DNA of 64,000 nucleotides, taken from positions 27,035-91,034 of the IMG/VR virus record IMGVR_UViG_3300010157_000046. One strand, given 5' to 3'. This DNA is from a virus. Shown here piece after piece: positions 1 through 12,300 of this stretch. Below the pieces are notes generated by a model. The model saw nothing but the letters and a program-made list of their open reading frames with translations. It did no database searches and was not told the DNA's origin. The translations under genes and the position numbers were made by a program. The stretch's first letter is position 1, and the number at the start of each line of letters is the position of its first letter.

Positions 1-2
1 AG

Positions 3-3000
3 AGTTTTGTAGATTACTTACGTTTGTATTATCCAGAAACATTCAATGACTACATTGAAAGTTCAGAATTTATTGCCTTGCTGGACGTTATGGCCTTTAT
101 GGGTCAAAGTTTAGCATTCCGCACTGATTTAAACACACGCGAAAATTATATTGATTCGGCTGAACGTAGAGACAGTGTGGTTCGCTTGGCCAACTTGGTC
201 AGCTATACTCCCAAACGCAATATAGAAGCAAGTGGTTATCTCAAAGTATTTTCAGTATCAACCACAGAAGATGTAACTGACGTCAACGGAATTGACCTAG
301 CCAATGTAACAGTTAACTGGGCTGACCCTACAAACTTTTCGTGGCAAGAACAGTTCACAGCAATTATAAATGCTGCCCTAATTGATGCACAACGAGTAGG
401 CGTTCCTGGAGCAAGAGCAACAATTCTTGGAGTCGACACAGCTGAATACAGTATTAATCTTGTGCCAGGCTACTTGCCCGTGGTACCGTACACTGCCACA
501 GTGGATGGCATTAATATGCCATTTGAAGCAGTTACTTCTACAATTGTTGGACAAAATTATGTTTATGAGCCTAGTCCAAAGCCCAGCGGAAGATTTAATA
601 TTCTATTCCGCAATGACCAGCTAGGATTTGCCGCCGCCAATACTGGATATTTTTTCTTGTTCAAACAAGGCACACTACAAAATCAAGATTTTAATTTGGC
701 TGACCGTGTGAGCAATCGCACGGTGGATATCAACATCGAAGGTGTCAACAACACTGATGTTTGGTTATATCAATTAGACAATGTTGGTAGTATTACCAAA
801 GAATGGACCTATGTCCCCAGTGTGTATGGAGCAGCTGCAGAACAAACTGCTCCAGGTAGTCGCCCCTTGTTCAGTGTGACCAGTAGAACCAATGACCAGA
901 TAACATTGACCTTTGGTGATGGAGTGTTCAGTGATATTCCAGTAGGAACTTTCCGTAACTATGTTCGTGCATCAAATGGATTGCAATATATTATCAATCC
1001 ACAAGAAATGCAAAGCATTGCCATACCCATCAGCTATGTGAGTCGTACTGGACAATTGCAAACTTTGACATTTACTTGCGGTATTACAACACCAGTATCA
1101 AACGCACAACCACGCGAGACTCTTGCACAAATTAAAAACAATGCTCCTGCAAGATACTATACACAGAATCGCATGGTCAATGGTGAAGATTACAACAACT
1201 TCCCACACACAGCCTACAACTCAATTTTAAAAAGCAAAGCACTAAATCGTTCCAGCATTGGCGTGAGTCGCTATCTTGATTTGGTAGACAACACTGGAAA
1301 ATATTCCAGTACCAACACCTTCAGTAGCGACGGCGCTTTGTATCAAAACTATAGTTTGCCCACTTTTCAGTTCATTACACAAACTACTAACGAAACCAAC
1401 AGTGTTATTTTAAACGAAGTTCAACCGTTACTAGCCAAAAGTCAAGCACAACAATTTTATTATGCACAATTTCCCCGTGCGCCATTGACTAGTTTGTCTA
1501 TGAGTTGGCACCTCAGCACCAGCCAAGCTGGCAGTGCCACTGGATATTTTGTAAACAGCCTAGGAAACCCTGTGCCAATTAACGGCACTTCGTCGTCCAA
1601 CGCTCAATTTATCACTGTGGGCAGCCTTGTAAAATTTGCTGCACCTGCTGGTTATTATTTTGATGCCAACAATCGGTTACAAGTTGGTTCGCCAACATTA
1701 GCTGATGAAAAACTTATCATTTGGGCCAGTCCTTTAGAAATATATCTTGATGGAACAAATCAAGGCCAAGGTAATCTTCCTAGCGGTCTAGGTCCTGTTG
1801 TATTAAACCAGTATGTGCCCACAGATGCAATAGCTGTCCAGGTTATACCTATTTTTGTTAAAGAATTGCCAACTAGCCTGCAGACCAGTATGGCCGAACA
1901 AATTGCGCTGAAAAGAAATTTTGGTTTAGGTTATGATAGTTTAGGAAACATTACTGGCACTGCTGGTACATGGTACCTAATAACCACAACAAATTTAAAC
2001 GTTGATGCTGCTTGGAGCCAGGCCTATGCCGGCAATACATCTGGTGCAGGATTAGACGCAAGTTGGTTTGTTGAATTTGTGTTCAACAGCGGATTTTATA
2101 CTGTTAGTTTCCGTGCGCTTGATTATTATTTTGGAAGTGTGGTTCAGACTAGGTTCTTCTTCAGTGGTGACCAGTTGGTATATGACAGCAGAACTGGCAC
2201 AACTATTAGCGACTTTATAAATGTGTTAAAAACCAATAGTCAGCCTACCTCGGCAGCACCACTAGGGTCAGACATTATAACCAAAATAGTAGGACAACCT
2301 ATACAAATTGACGGCCTAGTCGATGATTATCAAGTGTTGGTCTCGTTCTCTGACAGAAACAATGATGGTGTTCCTGATAATCCAGACTTCTTCTCTGAGA
2401 TCATTGGACCTGTACCCAATCCTGCATCAGCCGGTAGCCCATGGGTATTTTTAAAACGCATTGTGGATTTTGATAATTTGCAAAGATATGTGTTGATTGA
2501 TTCAGGAATAGTCAACAGCCAGTATGCCACAGAAAATGATGTGTTAGTAGTCATGGCTGAATATACGCCTGGACAAGTGTTCTATACCTACACCGATCAA
2601 GTATTTTATATATTGGTAGCAGATGTCGCAACAGGCGTCCGTTCGTTAGCAGCAACCGATGAATACATTGCTCAAACTGGCCGCCAGAACTTGTTTTTCC
2701 AATACAGACACAATAGTCCGTTGACCAACAGAATTGATCCTGGTACTACCAATATCATTGATGTGTATGTTGTAACCAACGAATATTATATTGCTTATAC
2801 AAATTACATACAAGATACCACAGGAACAGTGACTGAGCCGCAACCACCAACTCTTGATTTTTTAAATACAGCCTATGCTGGATTAAACAATTATAAAATG
2901 CTGTCTGACACAATGATCTTGAACAGTGTGCAATTCCAACCATTGTTTGGAGCCAAGGCCTTGCCCGAACTTCAAGCAACAATCAAAGTGATCCGTGCCG

Positions 3001-3323
3001 CACAAAGTGTGGCCAGCACTAGTGAAATTCAGAACTTGGTAGTTCAATATCTCAATCAATATTTTAGTTTAGATCTGTGGGACTTTGGTGACACATTTTA
3101 CTTCTCAGAACTGTCGGGTTTCTTGCATGACAAGTTGTCCGGCATTGTCAGTAGTGTAGTTTTGGTGCCGCTTAATCAGGATAAGTATTTTGGAAGTTTA
3201 TATGAAATTCGTTGCGCCCCCAATCAGATATTTGTAAATGGAGCCACTGTGCAAAACGTCGAAGTAATTACTGCATTAACTAGTACGAATATACGAACTG
3301 CTCCTGGCAGTGGAGTAATTTAA
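3..3323 (+). CDS. Baseplate wedge protein, gp6-like (5'-truncated by the window)
   Basis: Large tail baseplate protein. The frame is open to the window edge (codons from position 3 read S-F-V-D-Y-L-R), so the TTG at 24 is probably internal and the true start lies upstream. The N-terminus carries the pattern typical of gp6-like wedge proteins: an 'ESS...LLDVMAFMG..LAFRTDLN' helix, then 'TAE-like..RRDSVVRLANL..Y.P', and the rest looks beta-rich. In T4, gp6 dimers join the six baseplate wedges. At about 1100 residues it is clearly longer than T4 gp6 (about 660), as in many large myoviruses. The stop overlaps the next start (TAATG at 3321-3325), implying translational coupling. The family call rests on the N-terminal pattern and gene order. 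Confidence 0.62.
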   Translation, partial: SFVDYLRLYYPETFNDYIESSEFIALLDVMAFMGQSLAFRTDLNTRENYIDSAERRDSVVRLANLVSYTPKRNIEASGYLKVFSVSTTEDVTDVNGIDLANVTVNWADPTNFSWQEQFTAIINAALIDAQRVGVPGARATILGVDTAEYSINLVPGYLPVVPYTATVDGINMPFEAVTSTIVGQNYVYEPSPKPSGRFNILFRNDQLGFAAANTGYFFLFKQGTLQNQDFNLADRVSNRTVDINIEGVNNTDVWLYQLDNVGSITKEWTYVPSVYGAAAEQTAPGSRPLFSVTSRTNDQITLTFGDGVFSDIPVGTFRNYVRASNGLQYIINPQEMQSIAIPISYVSRTGQLQTLTFTCGITTPVSNAQPRETLAQIKNNAPARYYTQNRMVNGEDYNNFPHTAYNSILKSKALNRSSIGVSRYLDLVDNTGKYSSTNTFSSDGALYQNYSLPTFQFITQTTNETNSVILNEVQPLLAKSQAQQFYYAQFPRAPLTSLSMSWHLSTSQAGSATGYFVNSLGNPVPINGTSSSNAQFITVGSLVKFAAPAGYYFDANNRLQVGSPTLADEKLIIWASPLEIYLDGTNQGQGNLPSGLGPVVLNQYVPTDAIAVQVIPIFVKELPTSLQTSMAEQIALKRNFGLGYDSLGNITGTAGTWYLITTTNLNVDAAWSQAYAGNTSGAGLDASWFVEFVFNSGFYTVSFRALDYYFGSVVQTRFFFSGDQLVYDSRTGTTISDFINVLKTNSQPTSAAPLGSDIITKIVGQPIQIDGLVDDYQVLVSFSDRNNDGVPDNPDFFSEIIGPVPNPASAGSPWVFLKRIVDFDNLQRYVLIDSGIVNSQYATENDVLVVMAEYTPGQVFYTYTDQVFYILVADVATGVRSLAATDEYIAQTGRQNLFFQYRHNSPLTNRIDPGTTNIIDVYVVTNEYYIAYTNYIQDTTGTVTEPQPPTLDFLNTAYAGLNNYKMLSDTMILNSVQFQPLFGAKALPELQATIKVIRAAQSVASTSEIQNLVVQYLNQYFSLDLWDFGDTFYFSELSGFLHDKLSGIVSSVVLVPLNQDKYFGSLYEIRCAPNQIFVNGATVQNVEVITALTSTNIRTAPGSGVI

Positions 3324-6300
3324 TGGCCCGCACTAGATCGGTAGATTTCTTACCAGAAATCTTTCAGACCTCTACCAATAGACAAGTATTAGCCGCCACA
3401 CTGGATCAGTTGATCCAAGAACCTCAGCTGAAACAAATACAAGGATTTGTAGGACGCCGTGTTGGTCCTGGAGTCATTCCGGGAGATTATTATGTCACAG
3501 AACCCACAGCAACTCGAACCAATTATCAACTCGAGCCAGGCGTAGTTCAGATCGATCCAACCAACAGTAAGAAGGTAGTTGATGCTATAACATATCCTGG
3601 CATAACTGATGCGTTGAATCTGCAAGGCGCTGTTACTCAAAATGCTGATCAACTTTATACCAGCGAATATTATGCTTGGGATCCTTTTGTAGATTTTGAC
3701 AAGTATGTCAATTATGCACAGTATTACTGGTTACCAGGTGGCCCAAATGCAGTTGATGTGTTTACTGGAGCCGTGCCGCTTACTGACAATTTTGTAGTTA
3801 CTAGAGACAACGGTGCTTATACATTCACAGGTGTATCTGGTGAGAATCCTACACTGACATTGGTTCGTGGTGGAAGTTATACTTTCCAAGTGGCACAAAA
3901 TGAAACAAGTAGTGTCAATTTCCGTGTTTCAAACCAAGGCACCAGTGCCTGGGTAATTGATTACGACATCAATCCTACCTTGACCTTGGTGCGTGGGAAC
4001 ACCTACACATTTACACTGGTATCTACGCCAGCATTGCCGTTTTATATCAAGACACAACAAACACTGGGCATTAACAATTTGTTCACCGAAGGTGTTATCA
4101 ACAATGGTGCTGCCACAGGAACAATTACTTTTACAGTGCCGCAAAATGCTCCGGATACCCTATACTACAATAATTCTACACAGATGAACATGCAAGGCGT
4201 GTTTACTATTGTAGACGCTACTCCTGGTACAGGTCCTGATTTCTGGATTCAAACAGACCCTGGAGTAAACGGTCGCATACCCAGCACTCCAAATATCAGT
4301 AGCCGTCTTGGACCAGTCAATGGAGTAACCAACAACGGTATTGATCTTGGCACAATAACTTTTGATGTCCCTTTCAGTAACGCCCAAGATTTTTATTATG
4401 ATCTTCCTTACATTGACACCAACGGCGGTCAAGTAGGTCTCATAACTAATTTGCAATTTGATCAACTTAATAATGTGTTTGTTGATCAGTTCTTAGCTGA
4501 AAATCCTACCGGAATTGACGGTATTACAAACTTGGAAGGCCGCACGATTGTATTCACAGAACCTGATCCTGATCCTTCAGCCGGCGGCTGGCTAATCAAA
4601 TCACAGTTTGACCCATTGGTTAGAACAGCACCGCCTGAAGATCCTGTGTTGGCAGGACCAGGTTCGTTTGACAGCTTGGACTTTGATCAAACCACACCAA
4701 TTGCGGATGTAGCAATTCAGCGTAGTGTTTGGCAAATACAATACATAACCGCCGAAGGTGGCGGCCAGTATATGCGTTTGACCAGTGTATACGACATACC
4801 GGACTTGTATAAATTTAACATACAATTTGGCACAGTATATTCCAATACCAGTTGGTATAAAGATGAACTTGGCGCTTTCCAACAAATTCCATTGTTGGCC
4901 GCAACAAGAAATAGACTATATTATCAGGATGGTATTGATCCTGGTATCTTTGGTGAAATAAATCTCATCAATCAAAGTGCCGCTGATGCATTAGATATTT
5001 TAGATATACTTGGCAAGAAAAATTACACCAGTCCCAATGGGGTGATTTTTACCAATGGTCTTAAAGTTCAATTCATTGGATCTGTTGTTCCGGCCAGTTA
5101 CCAAGGAAATAGTTATTATGTTGAAGGTGTAGGCACAGCCATACAGTTGTTGTTGGTTACAGACTTTGTAACGCCCGAGACCTACACACAAAGTAGCTCT
5201 GTACCATACGACAGCACTCTTTATGATTTTGGCAACTATGATGCCAGTTTAAATCAACCAGCAGTGCCAGACTATTTGACAATCAATCGTGCAAGCCCAG
5301 ATTTAAACCCGTGGACCAGAAGCAACCGTTGGTTCCATATTAGTGTAATTGAACAATCAGCTGCATACAATAACAGTGTGCTGGTTGTAGATAATGCTTT
5401 ACGAGCCCGCCGTCCTATACTAGAATTTCGAAGTGGAACTCGATTATTTGATTTTGGTACAAAAAGCAAACAACCAGTAGATATTATTGACTTTTCAAAT
5501 ACAGATGCGCTCAGCACAGTCAACGGAGCCACTGGGTATGGTGTTGATGGCTACAATTTAATAAACGGTAGTCGTATTATATTTGCAGTAGATGACGATC
5601 CGGATGTGCGTGATAAAATATATGTAGTGGAATTTATCACACCTGACACTGTGCCTCCGTTGCTGGCCGAACCAGTGATCAATTTGGTACCAGCCACCAA
5701 TGGTAACATAGTAGTTGATAATAGTGTAGTATGTCTCAGTGGACTTACATTACAAGGTAAAAGTTTTTGGTTCAACGGAGTTAGTTGGATCGCCGCTCAG
5801 CAAAAAACTTCAACTAACCAAGCACCTCTGTTCAATATATATGACGCCAACGGTGTAAGTTTTTCTGATCCTGTTGTGTATCCCAGTAGCAATTTTAGAG
5901 GATCTAAGTTATTTTCCTATGCTCCGTCTAGCAACGGCAAAGATCCTGTATTGGGATTTGCCATCAAGTATCTAAGCCTATCAAACATTGGCGACATAGT
6001 GTTTGACAACAACTTATATACCGACACTTTTAACTATACTATAGATAGTGTAGGGTATACTAAAAATATCAGTTTGGGTTTTGTTCGAGAATATCTGGAT
6101 CGACTTGCTTATAAGCGTGAATTAGGATGGCAAACAGCAGCGGTTCCAAGTCGCGCAAGACAGCAGTTTCAGTTTAGCTATGATGGGCGCCCGTTGCAAC
6201 TCGATGTTGCCGCTTTGCCAGATACTACAGTTCCGGGCATTCAATTATATGTAAGCAGTGAATTCCAAGAATCCTACAAATATTCAGTAGCGACAACAGA

Positions 6301-9300
6301 CAACAGTACCACAATAACCTGGGTAGACGCAAAATACAACAATGGCACAGTATTTGCCGCCGGCGACGTTGTCGAAGTTCTTGTGCTGAGTGATCAATCG
6401 AGCAAAGTGGCATTCTATCAAGTTCCTATTAACCTTGAAAATAATCCACTCAATGTTAATAGTCCATACTTTACTGTAGGCACTGCAAGAACACACTACG
6501 AATCAATTTGTGAAAACTTGTTGGGATTAGTTGGCCCAATCAATGGAAATAATAATACTCGAGACCTAGGTAATATCATACCTTACGGCACCAACATTAT
6601 ACAAAATAGTTCGCCAATGACATTGGCTGGTTATTTCATGAGGTCAAAGCAATATAATATTTTTGATTCATTGGCCTACAGCAGTAGAGAATATGAACAG
6701 TATAAAGCACAATTGCTAAATGCGGCTGTGACTACGGATTATACAAATTATACAGTTCCAGCAATGTTGACAGCTATTGTTACGCAGCTGGTTGCTGGAC
6801 GCACCCAAACGAATCCGTTCTATTGGACAGATATGTTGCCGGCTAATCCGGTGTATACTACAACCACTACAACTTATTCACAGATTTCAACACCGACATT
6901 TAATCTTAATACCACCTACAACTTTACCAGTTCAAATTATCAGAGTGTATTGGTCTATGTCAATGATGTTCTTTTACAGTCTGGCTATGACTATGTTGTC
7001 AGCACCGACACTCCTACATTGACTATAACCGTGCCACTGTCAGCAGGCGATGTGATTGTTATTCAGGAATATGCCACTACCTATGGAACATTCGTTCCTA
7101 ATACTCCTACCAAGTTAGGACTGTATCCTGCGTTCCAACCCAAGATATATTATGATACAACTTATGTTAATCCCGCCTGGGTAATTCAGGGACACGACGG
7201 AAGTTTAACATTGGCATTTGGTGATTTTAGAGATCAACTGCTGTTGGAGTTTGAAACTAGAATTTTCAACAACTTAAAAATTAAATCTGAAATACCATTG
7301 ACCATAACTGATGTCACTCCTGGACAGTTTAGATCTACTGGATATAGTCTTGCTGAAATTAATCAAATACTAGCACCTAGCTTTTTAAACTGGCTGGGCT
7401 GGAATAAGCTGACCTATTCAGAACAAACTTACAATTCCGCAAATCAATTTACATGGAATTACAGTGCCGCAGGCAACAAGCTCACAGGGTCAACTACTAG
7501 TAGCGAATCGCCTATGCCGGTTGGCGCCTGGCGTGGCATCTATCAATATTTCTACGACACACCAACTCCACAGGCCACACCATGGGAAATGCTAGGCTTC
7601 AGTCAAGAGCCTACCTGGTGGACTGAAGTGTATGGTCCTGCTCCTTATACCTCGGGCAACTTGGTGTTATGGGATGACCTAGCTGCTGGAAAAGTCGCAG
7701 ATCCTGCAGGCACATACTACAGACCTAAATATGCTCGCCCGGGCTTGGCCCAAGTAATTCCCGTTGACAGTGAAGGCCAATTATTAAGTCCGTTTATCAG
7801 TGTAGTAGGACAATATGATTCAAGTCAATGGCAAAAGAGCTGGGTGTTTGGTGATGAAGGCCCGGTTGAATACAGCTGGCGCACCAGTTCTGCATTTCCG
7901 TTTGCGGTCATGCGATTGTTGGCACTTACACGCCCTGCTAAATTCTTTAGTTTATTTGCTGACAGAGACCTTTACAAGTATGATGCAGATCTTGAACAAT
8001 TCTTATATAATCAACGTTATAGACTAGATGCCAATGGTGTAGAGGTATACGGCAACGGACTCAGTAAAGCCAGCTATATTGATTGGATTGTTGACTATAA
8101 CCGTCAGTTGGGCATAAACTCCACTGACAAACTAACAGCAGATCTGTCTTTGCTTGATGTAAGACTGTGCTACAGAATGGGCACGTTTACAGACAAACAA
8201 TATCTTGAGATTGTCGCAGAAACTGCCAGCCCTGACAGCACAAATAGTAGTCTATTGATACCAGACAACAGTTACAATCTATTGGTATACAAGAACCAAC
8301 CATTCAGTCAGACTTTATACAGTGCTGTTATTGTTCAAGTGGTTGCGGGCGGCTGGTCAGTTACTGGGTATAGTTTAACCAACCCATACTTTGAAATATT
8401 AGCCAGTCGTACTGGAGGACCAACACGGGTTATTACCGCTGGTGGCACTCGAGTTACGGTGCCAACTACATACAGTCAAAACATTGTGCAGGTGCCGTAT
8501 GGATATGTGTTTACCAATCAAACGGTTGTGGCTGACTTCTTGTTGAGCTACGGAGCCTTATTAGAAAGTCAAGGACTAGTGTTTGATGCTAGAGAGAACG
8601 GTAAAACCTTGGACTGGAATCAAATGGTTCAAGAATACTTGTATTGGGCTAACCAAGGATGGATGACCGGCAGTGTGATCAGTTTAAATCCTACAGCTCA
8701 ACAGTTGACCTTGGTTACCGCTGAAGCAGTGGTTGATTCGATTGTTACACAAACTCCAGAAAATTTAATTCTAGATCAAAACAGAACTACAATTCCTACA
8801 GCTCAGTTGGTGATAGATCGTTATGAAAACACGTTTAGAGTAAACAGTTTAAATGAACAAACTATAAGTTATATTGCGCTACGTCAAACCAGTTACGAGA
8901 GCTTGGTCATATTAGACAATGTCAGTGTGTTTGGTGATCTATTGTATGATCCTGCCACAGGTGCAAGACAAAGTCGTGTCACGGTCATAGCAACAGTTGC
9001 TGCTGACTGGAACGGCCAGCTAGATGCACAAGGATTTATAAACAACAATACACAAACAGTAAAAGAATGGCAACCTTTGCAGAAATACACCAAAGGCGAA
9101 ATTGTTATTTACAAAAATAACTATTGGCAAGCCCTTGACATTGTGCAACCTTCTGCCCAATGGAATCAATCTCTTTGGTCGCAGAGCAATTACACCAAAA
9201 TACAAGGCGGCCTATTACAAAATATTCCATTGTTGTCCAACCAATTGGCCAACAGTTACGATGTCAATCAAGCCAATCTACAACTTGAACAAGATTTGTT

Positions 9301-12300
9301 TGCCTTTGGCTTGATTGGATTCAGGCCACGTCAGTATATGGTTGATTTGAACCTAGGCGATATAAGTCAAGTCAACTTGTATCAACAGTTGATTCAGGAC
9401 AAAGGCACGCTCAACAGTGTGCGTTTGTTGACCAATGCTAATCTTAACAAAGAAACTGCACAGTATCAGATATACGAAAACTGGGGAATCCAGCGTGGTA
9501 TATATGGTGCCAATGCCAACCGTCGGTTTGTTGAGATGCGACTCAACGAAGCATTGTTGACTGCAAACCCAGGAACGGTGCAAATCATTGCTCCTCAAGA
9601 ATCTAGTATAGCTGATCAGACTATACTGTATGCAGACTTGTGGAGAGAAAGCTACAATGTAACCAGTCCAGATATCTTTCCGACTGCCGTTATGCCAGTG
9701 GCAGATTCTGCATTGCCCAGCGCAGGATATGTAAATTTACAAGATGTAGATATAACAGTATTTGATCTTGAGGGTCAACTGGGCTTGGCCACTGGCGTTT
9801 TAAACACAATTGGTATTGGGACCACAGTCTGGGCAGCAAAAAGCAATGCCTACGATTGGAATGTTTATAGATGCACCGAAGTACCTGGGTATATAAGTTC
9901 TGCTACGCCGAACCTCAATGGTACCACAATCGTAACATTTACACGCCCACCTGGATTGGTGGTAGGTGACATAGTTATAATCAGATTCTTAGACACCACA
10001 GTTGATGGTGTATATCGTGTGCTGGCATTGCCAGGGTTAACGTCAGTAGCTATCGCATTAACTATAACAAATGCTGTAACTGGTTCTGGTCTAGGATTTA
10101 GTCTGCAAACCATGCGTGTAAGTCAGGCCAGCGATGTGATAACGCTTCCTTATGCGGATGCACTGGTACCGGGTGCTAAAGTTTGGGTAGATAATAACGG
10201 ATCTGGACTTTGGGAAGTTTTAGAAAAGACTGACCCTTTTACTGATGCTGGAGCAATAACACCAAAAGTTCCGGTAGTTAATTCAGGTTATGGCAGCTCT
10301 GTCGCACAAGGATATCAAAATATTATTGCTATGATAGGAGCCCCAACAGGAGGCGACGATGCTACCGGTGCCATCTATACCTATGTTAAAGATGTCAACG
10401 ACAACTATTCTGAAAATTCTATCTTATCATTGAGCGCTGCTGACACACTCGGCTTCGGTAATGCTATGCAGATAGGATACCAAAACTGGGCAGTAGTCGG
10501 TGCCAGTGCAAGCAATGGTAATCAAGGTTATGCTGTGGCAATATATCGAGCCACAGGCAGCACAGCATTTGAAGAACGTCAATTATTAACTTCGCCTGAT
10601 GGTGATTTTAGCAATGCTGAATTTGGATATAGTGTAACCATAAGTCAGGACGAGCAATGGATGTATGTGTCGGCTCCGGGTCAAAACAAAGTATATCCAT
10701 ATGGTCGTATCACAATACCACGTCAACAAGCAGAATTTATTACTCCGGGTGTTTACCAAGTTTATAATGTGGGTGGTATAATTGAATTTGACAACGAATT
10801 ACAGTTAGCAGTGGTGCTAAACAACAATCTGTTGACCATTGGTGTCGATTATACTGTAGGCGGCACTGTAATTAACCTGGCAGGAATACCGCCAGCTAAC
10901 GAAAAATTATTTGTAACTCGTAAAGTCCAACAAGATTATGTTGGTGACGGAGTTGAAACTGTGTTTGATCTAGGACCGTATCTATACACTGCTGACAATA
11001 TCTATAGTTTTATTGTGTATGTCAATGACGTGATACAAGTTCCAGATGTTGATTATACATTCTCTACCTCGGGCAATAGCCCAATAACATTTGCAACCGC
11101 TCCAGATCTTGACAGTGCAATTAAAATAATATCTGGAACTTATTGGCAACCAATGGCGGCCATTGAAGGTCCTGCAAGCGCAAGATTTGGCTCTAGCATT
11201 CATACCACAACAGATGGTCGTCAAATTATCATTGGTGCCAACAACGACTCATCTGCACCTGTTGCACATTGTGGAGCCGTGTATGTATTTGATCGCAGCG
11301 TAACACGTTACATCATAAGCGATACCTCACAACTCACCTATACATTACCAGCGGGCTACCAAGATCCTGTGGCAGTAGTTTTAAATAATGTATACTTGAC
11401 CAATAGTGCTCAATATATCAATGGGCAATTTGCAGTAACCGGTGGCGATGTAGTATTAGATGTGGTGTTGAATGTAGGCGATATATTAGAAATTGAAAGC
11501 AATATCTTTACTCAAGTGCAAAAGATAGTACCTGATACGCCGTATGACGAATCCGCATTTGGCACCGCAGTTGATGTTTGCCCAAACAATTGTAGTATCT
11601 ATACAGGTGCCCCAGTAGACGGAACAATTCTTGTAGCAGCTGGTTCGGTGCAACGAAATGTTAACCAGGCTCGTGTTTATGGAACAACAACGTCTACTAA
11701 TAGCAATCCTACATTGACCGCAGGCAACACTATACGTGTCAATAATATGCCGGTGGCAGTTCCTGCCGGTCCAGACAATACTGTCGAAGGCTTGGCGCAA
11801 GCTATCATTGATGCGGCTATACCCAATGTTACAGCCTCTGCGTCTAATGGATTGTTGACTATCAGCATAGTTAATGTTGCGGCCGCCGACGCCTATAATA
11901 GATTAACAGTGTGGCCAGGTATTACTGGTACAGCATTTGCTGATCTTGGATTTAACTCGTACGCCTATACCCAGACTATAACCAGTCCAAATCCTACTGC
12001 CAGTGCAAACTTTGGTGCCGCATTAAACATTGATACAACAGCATTGACATTGGTTGTTGGTGCACCACGTGGTGATTTATACGAAGCTGTAATTTTTGAC
12101 AACGGAACTACATATTTTGATGACCGTAGCACTACATTCTTTAACGGTATTGTAGAAAGTGGTGTAGTATATACTTTTGATTACTTGCCCAGTGCCACTG
12201 ACTCAGTAACAAATCCTGGAAATTTTGTCTTTGGTCAACAAATATACGATAGCTTGACAGACCCACTAGACCAATGGGGCTCAGCTGTTAATTATACCAC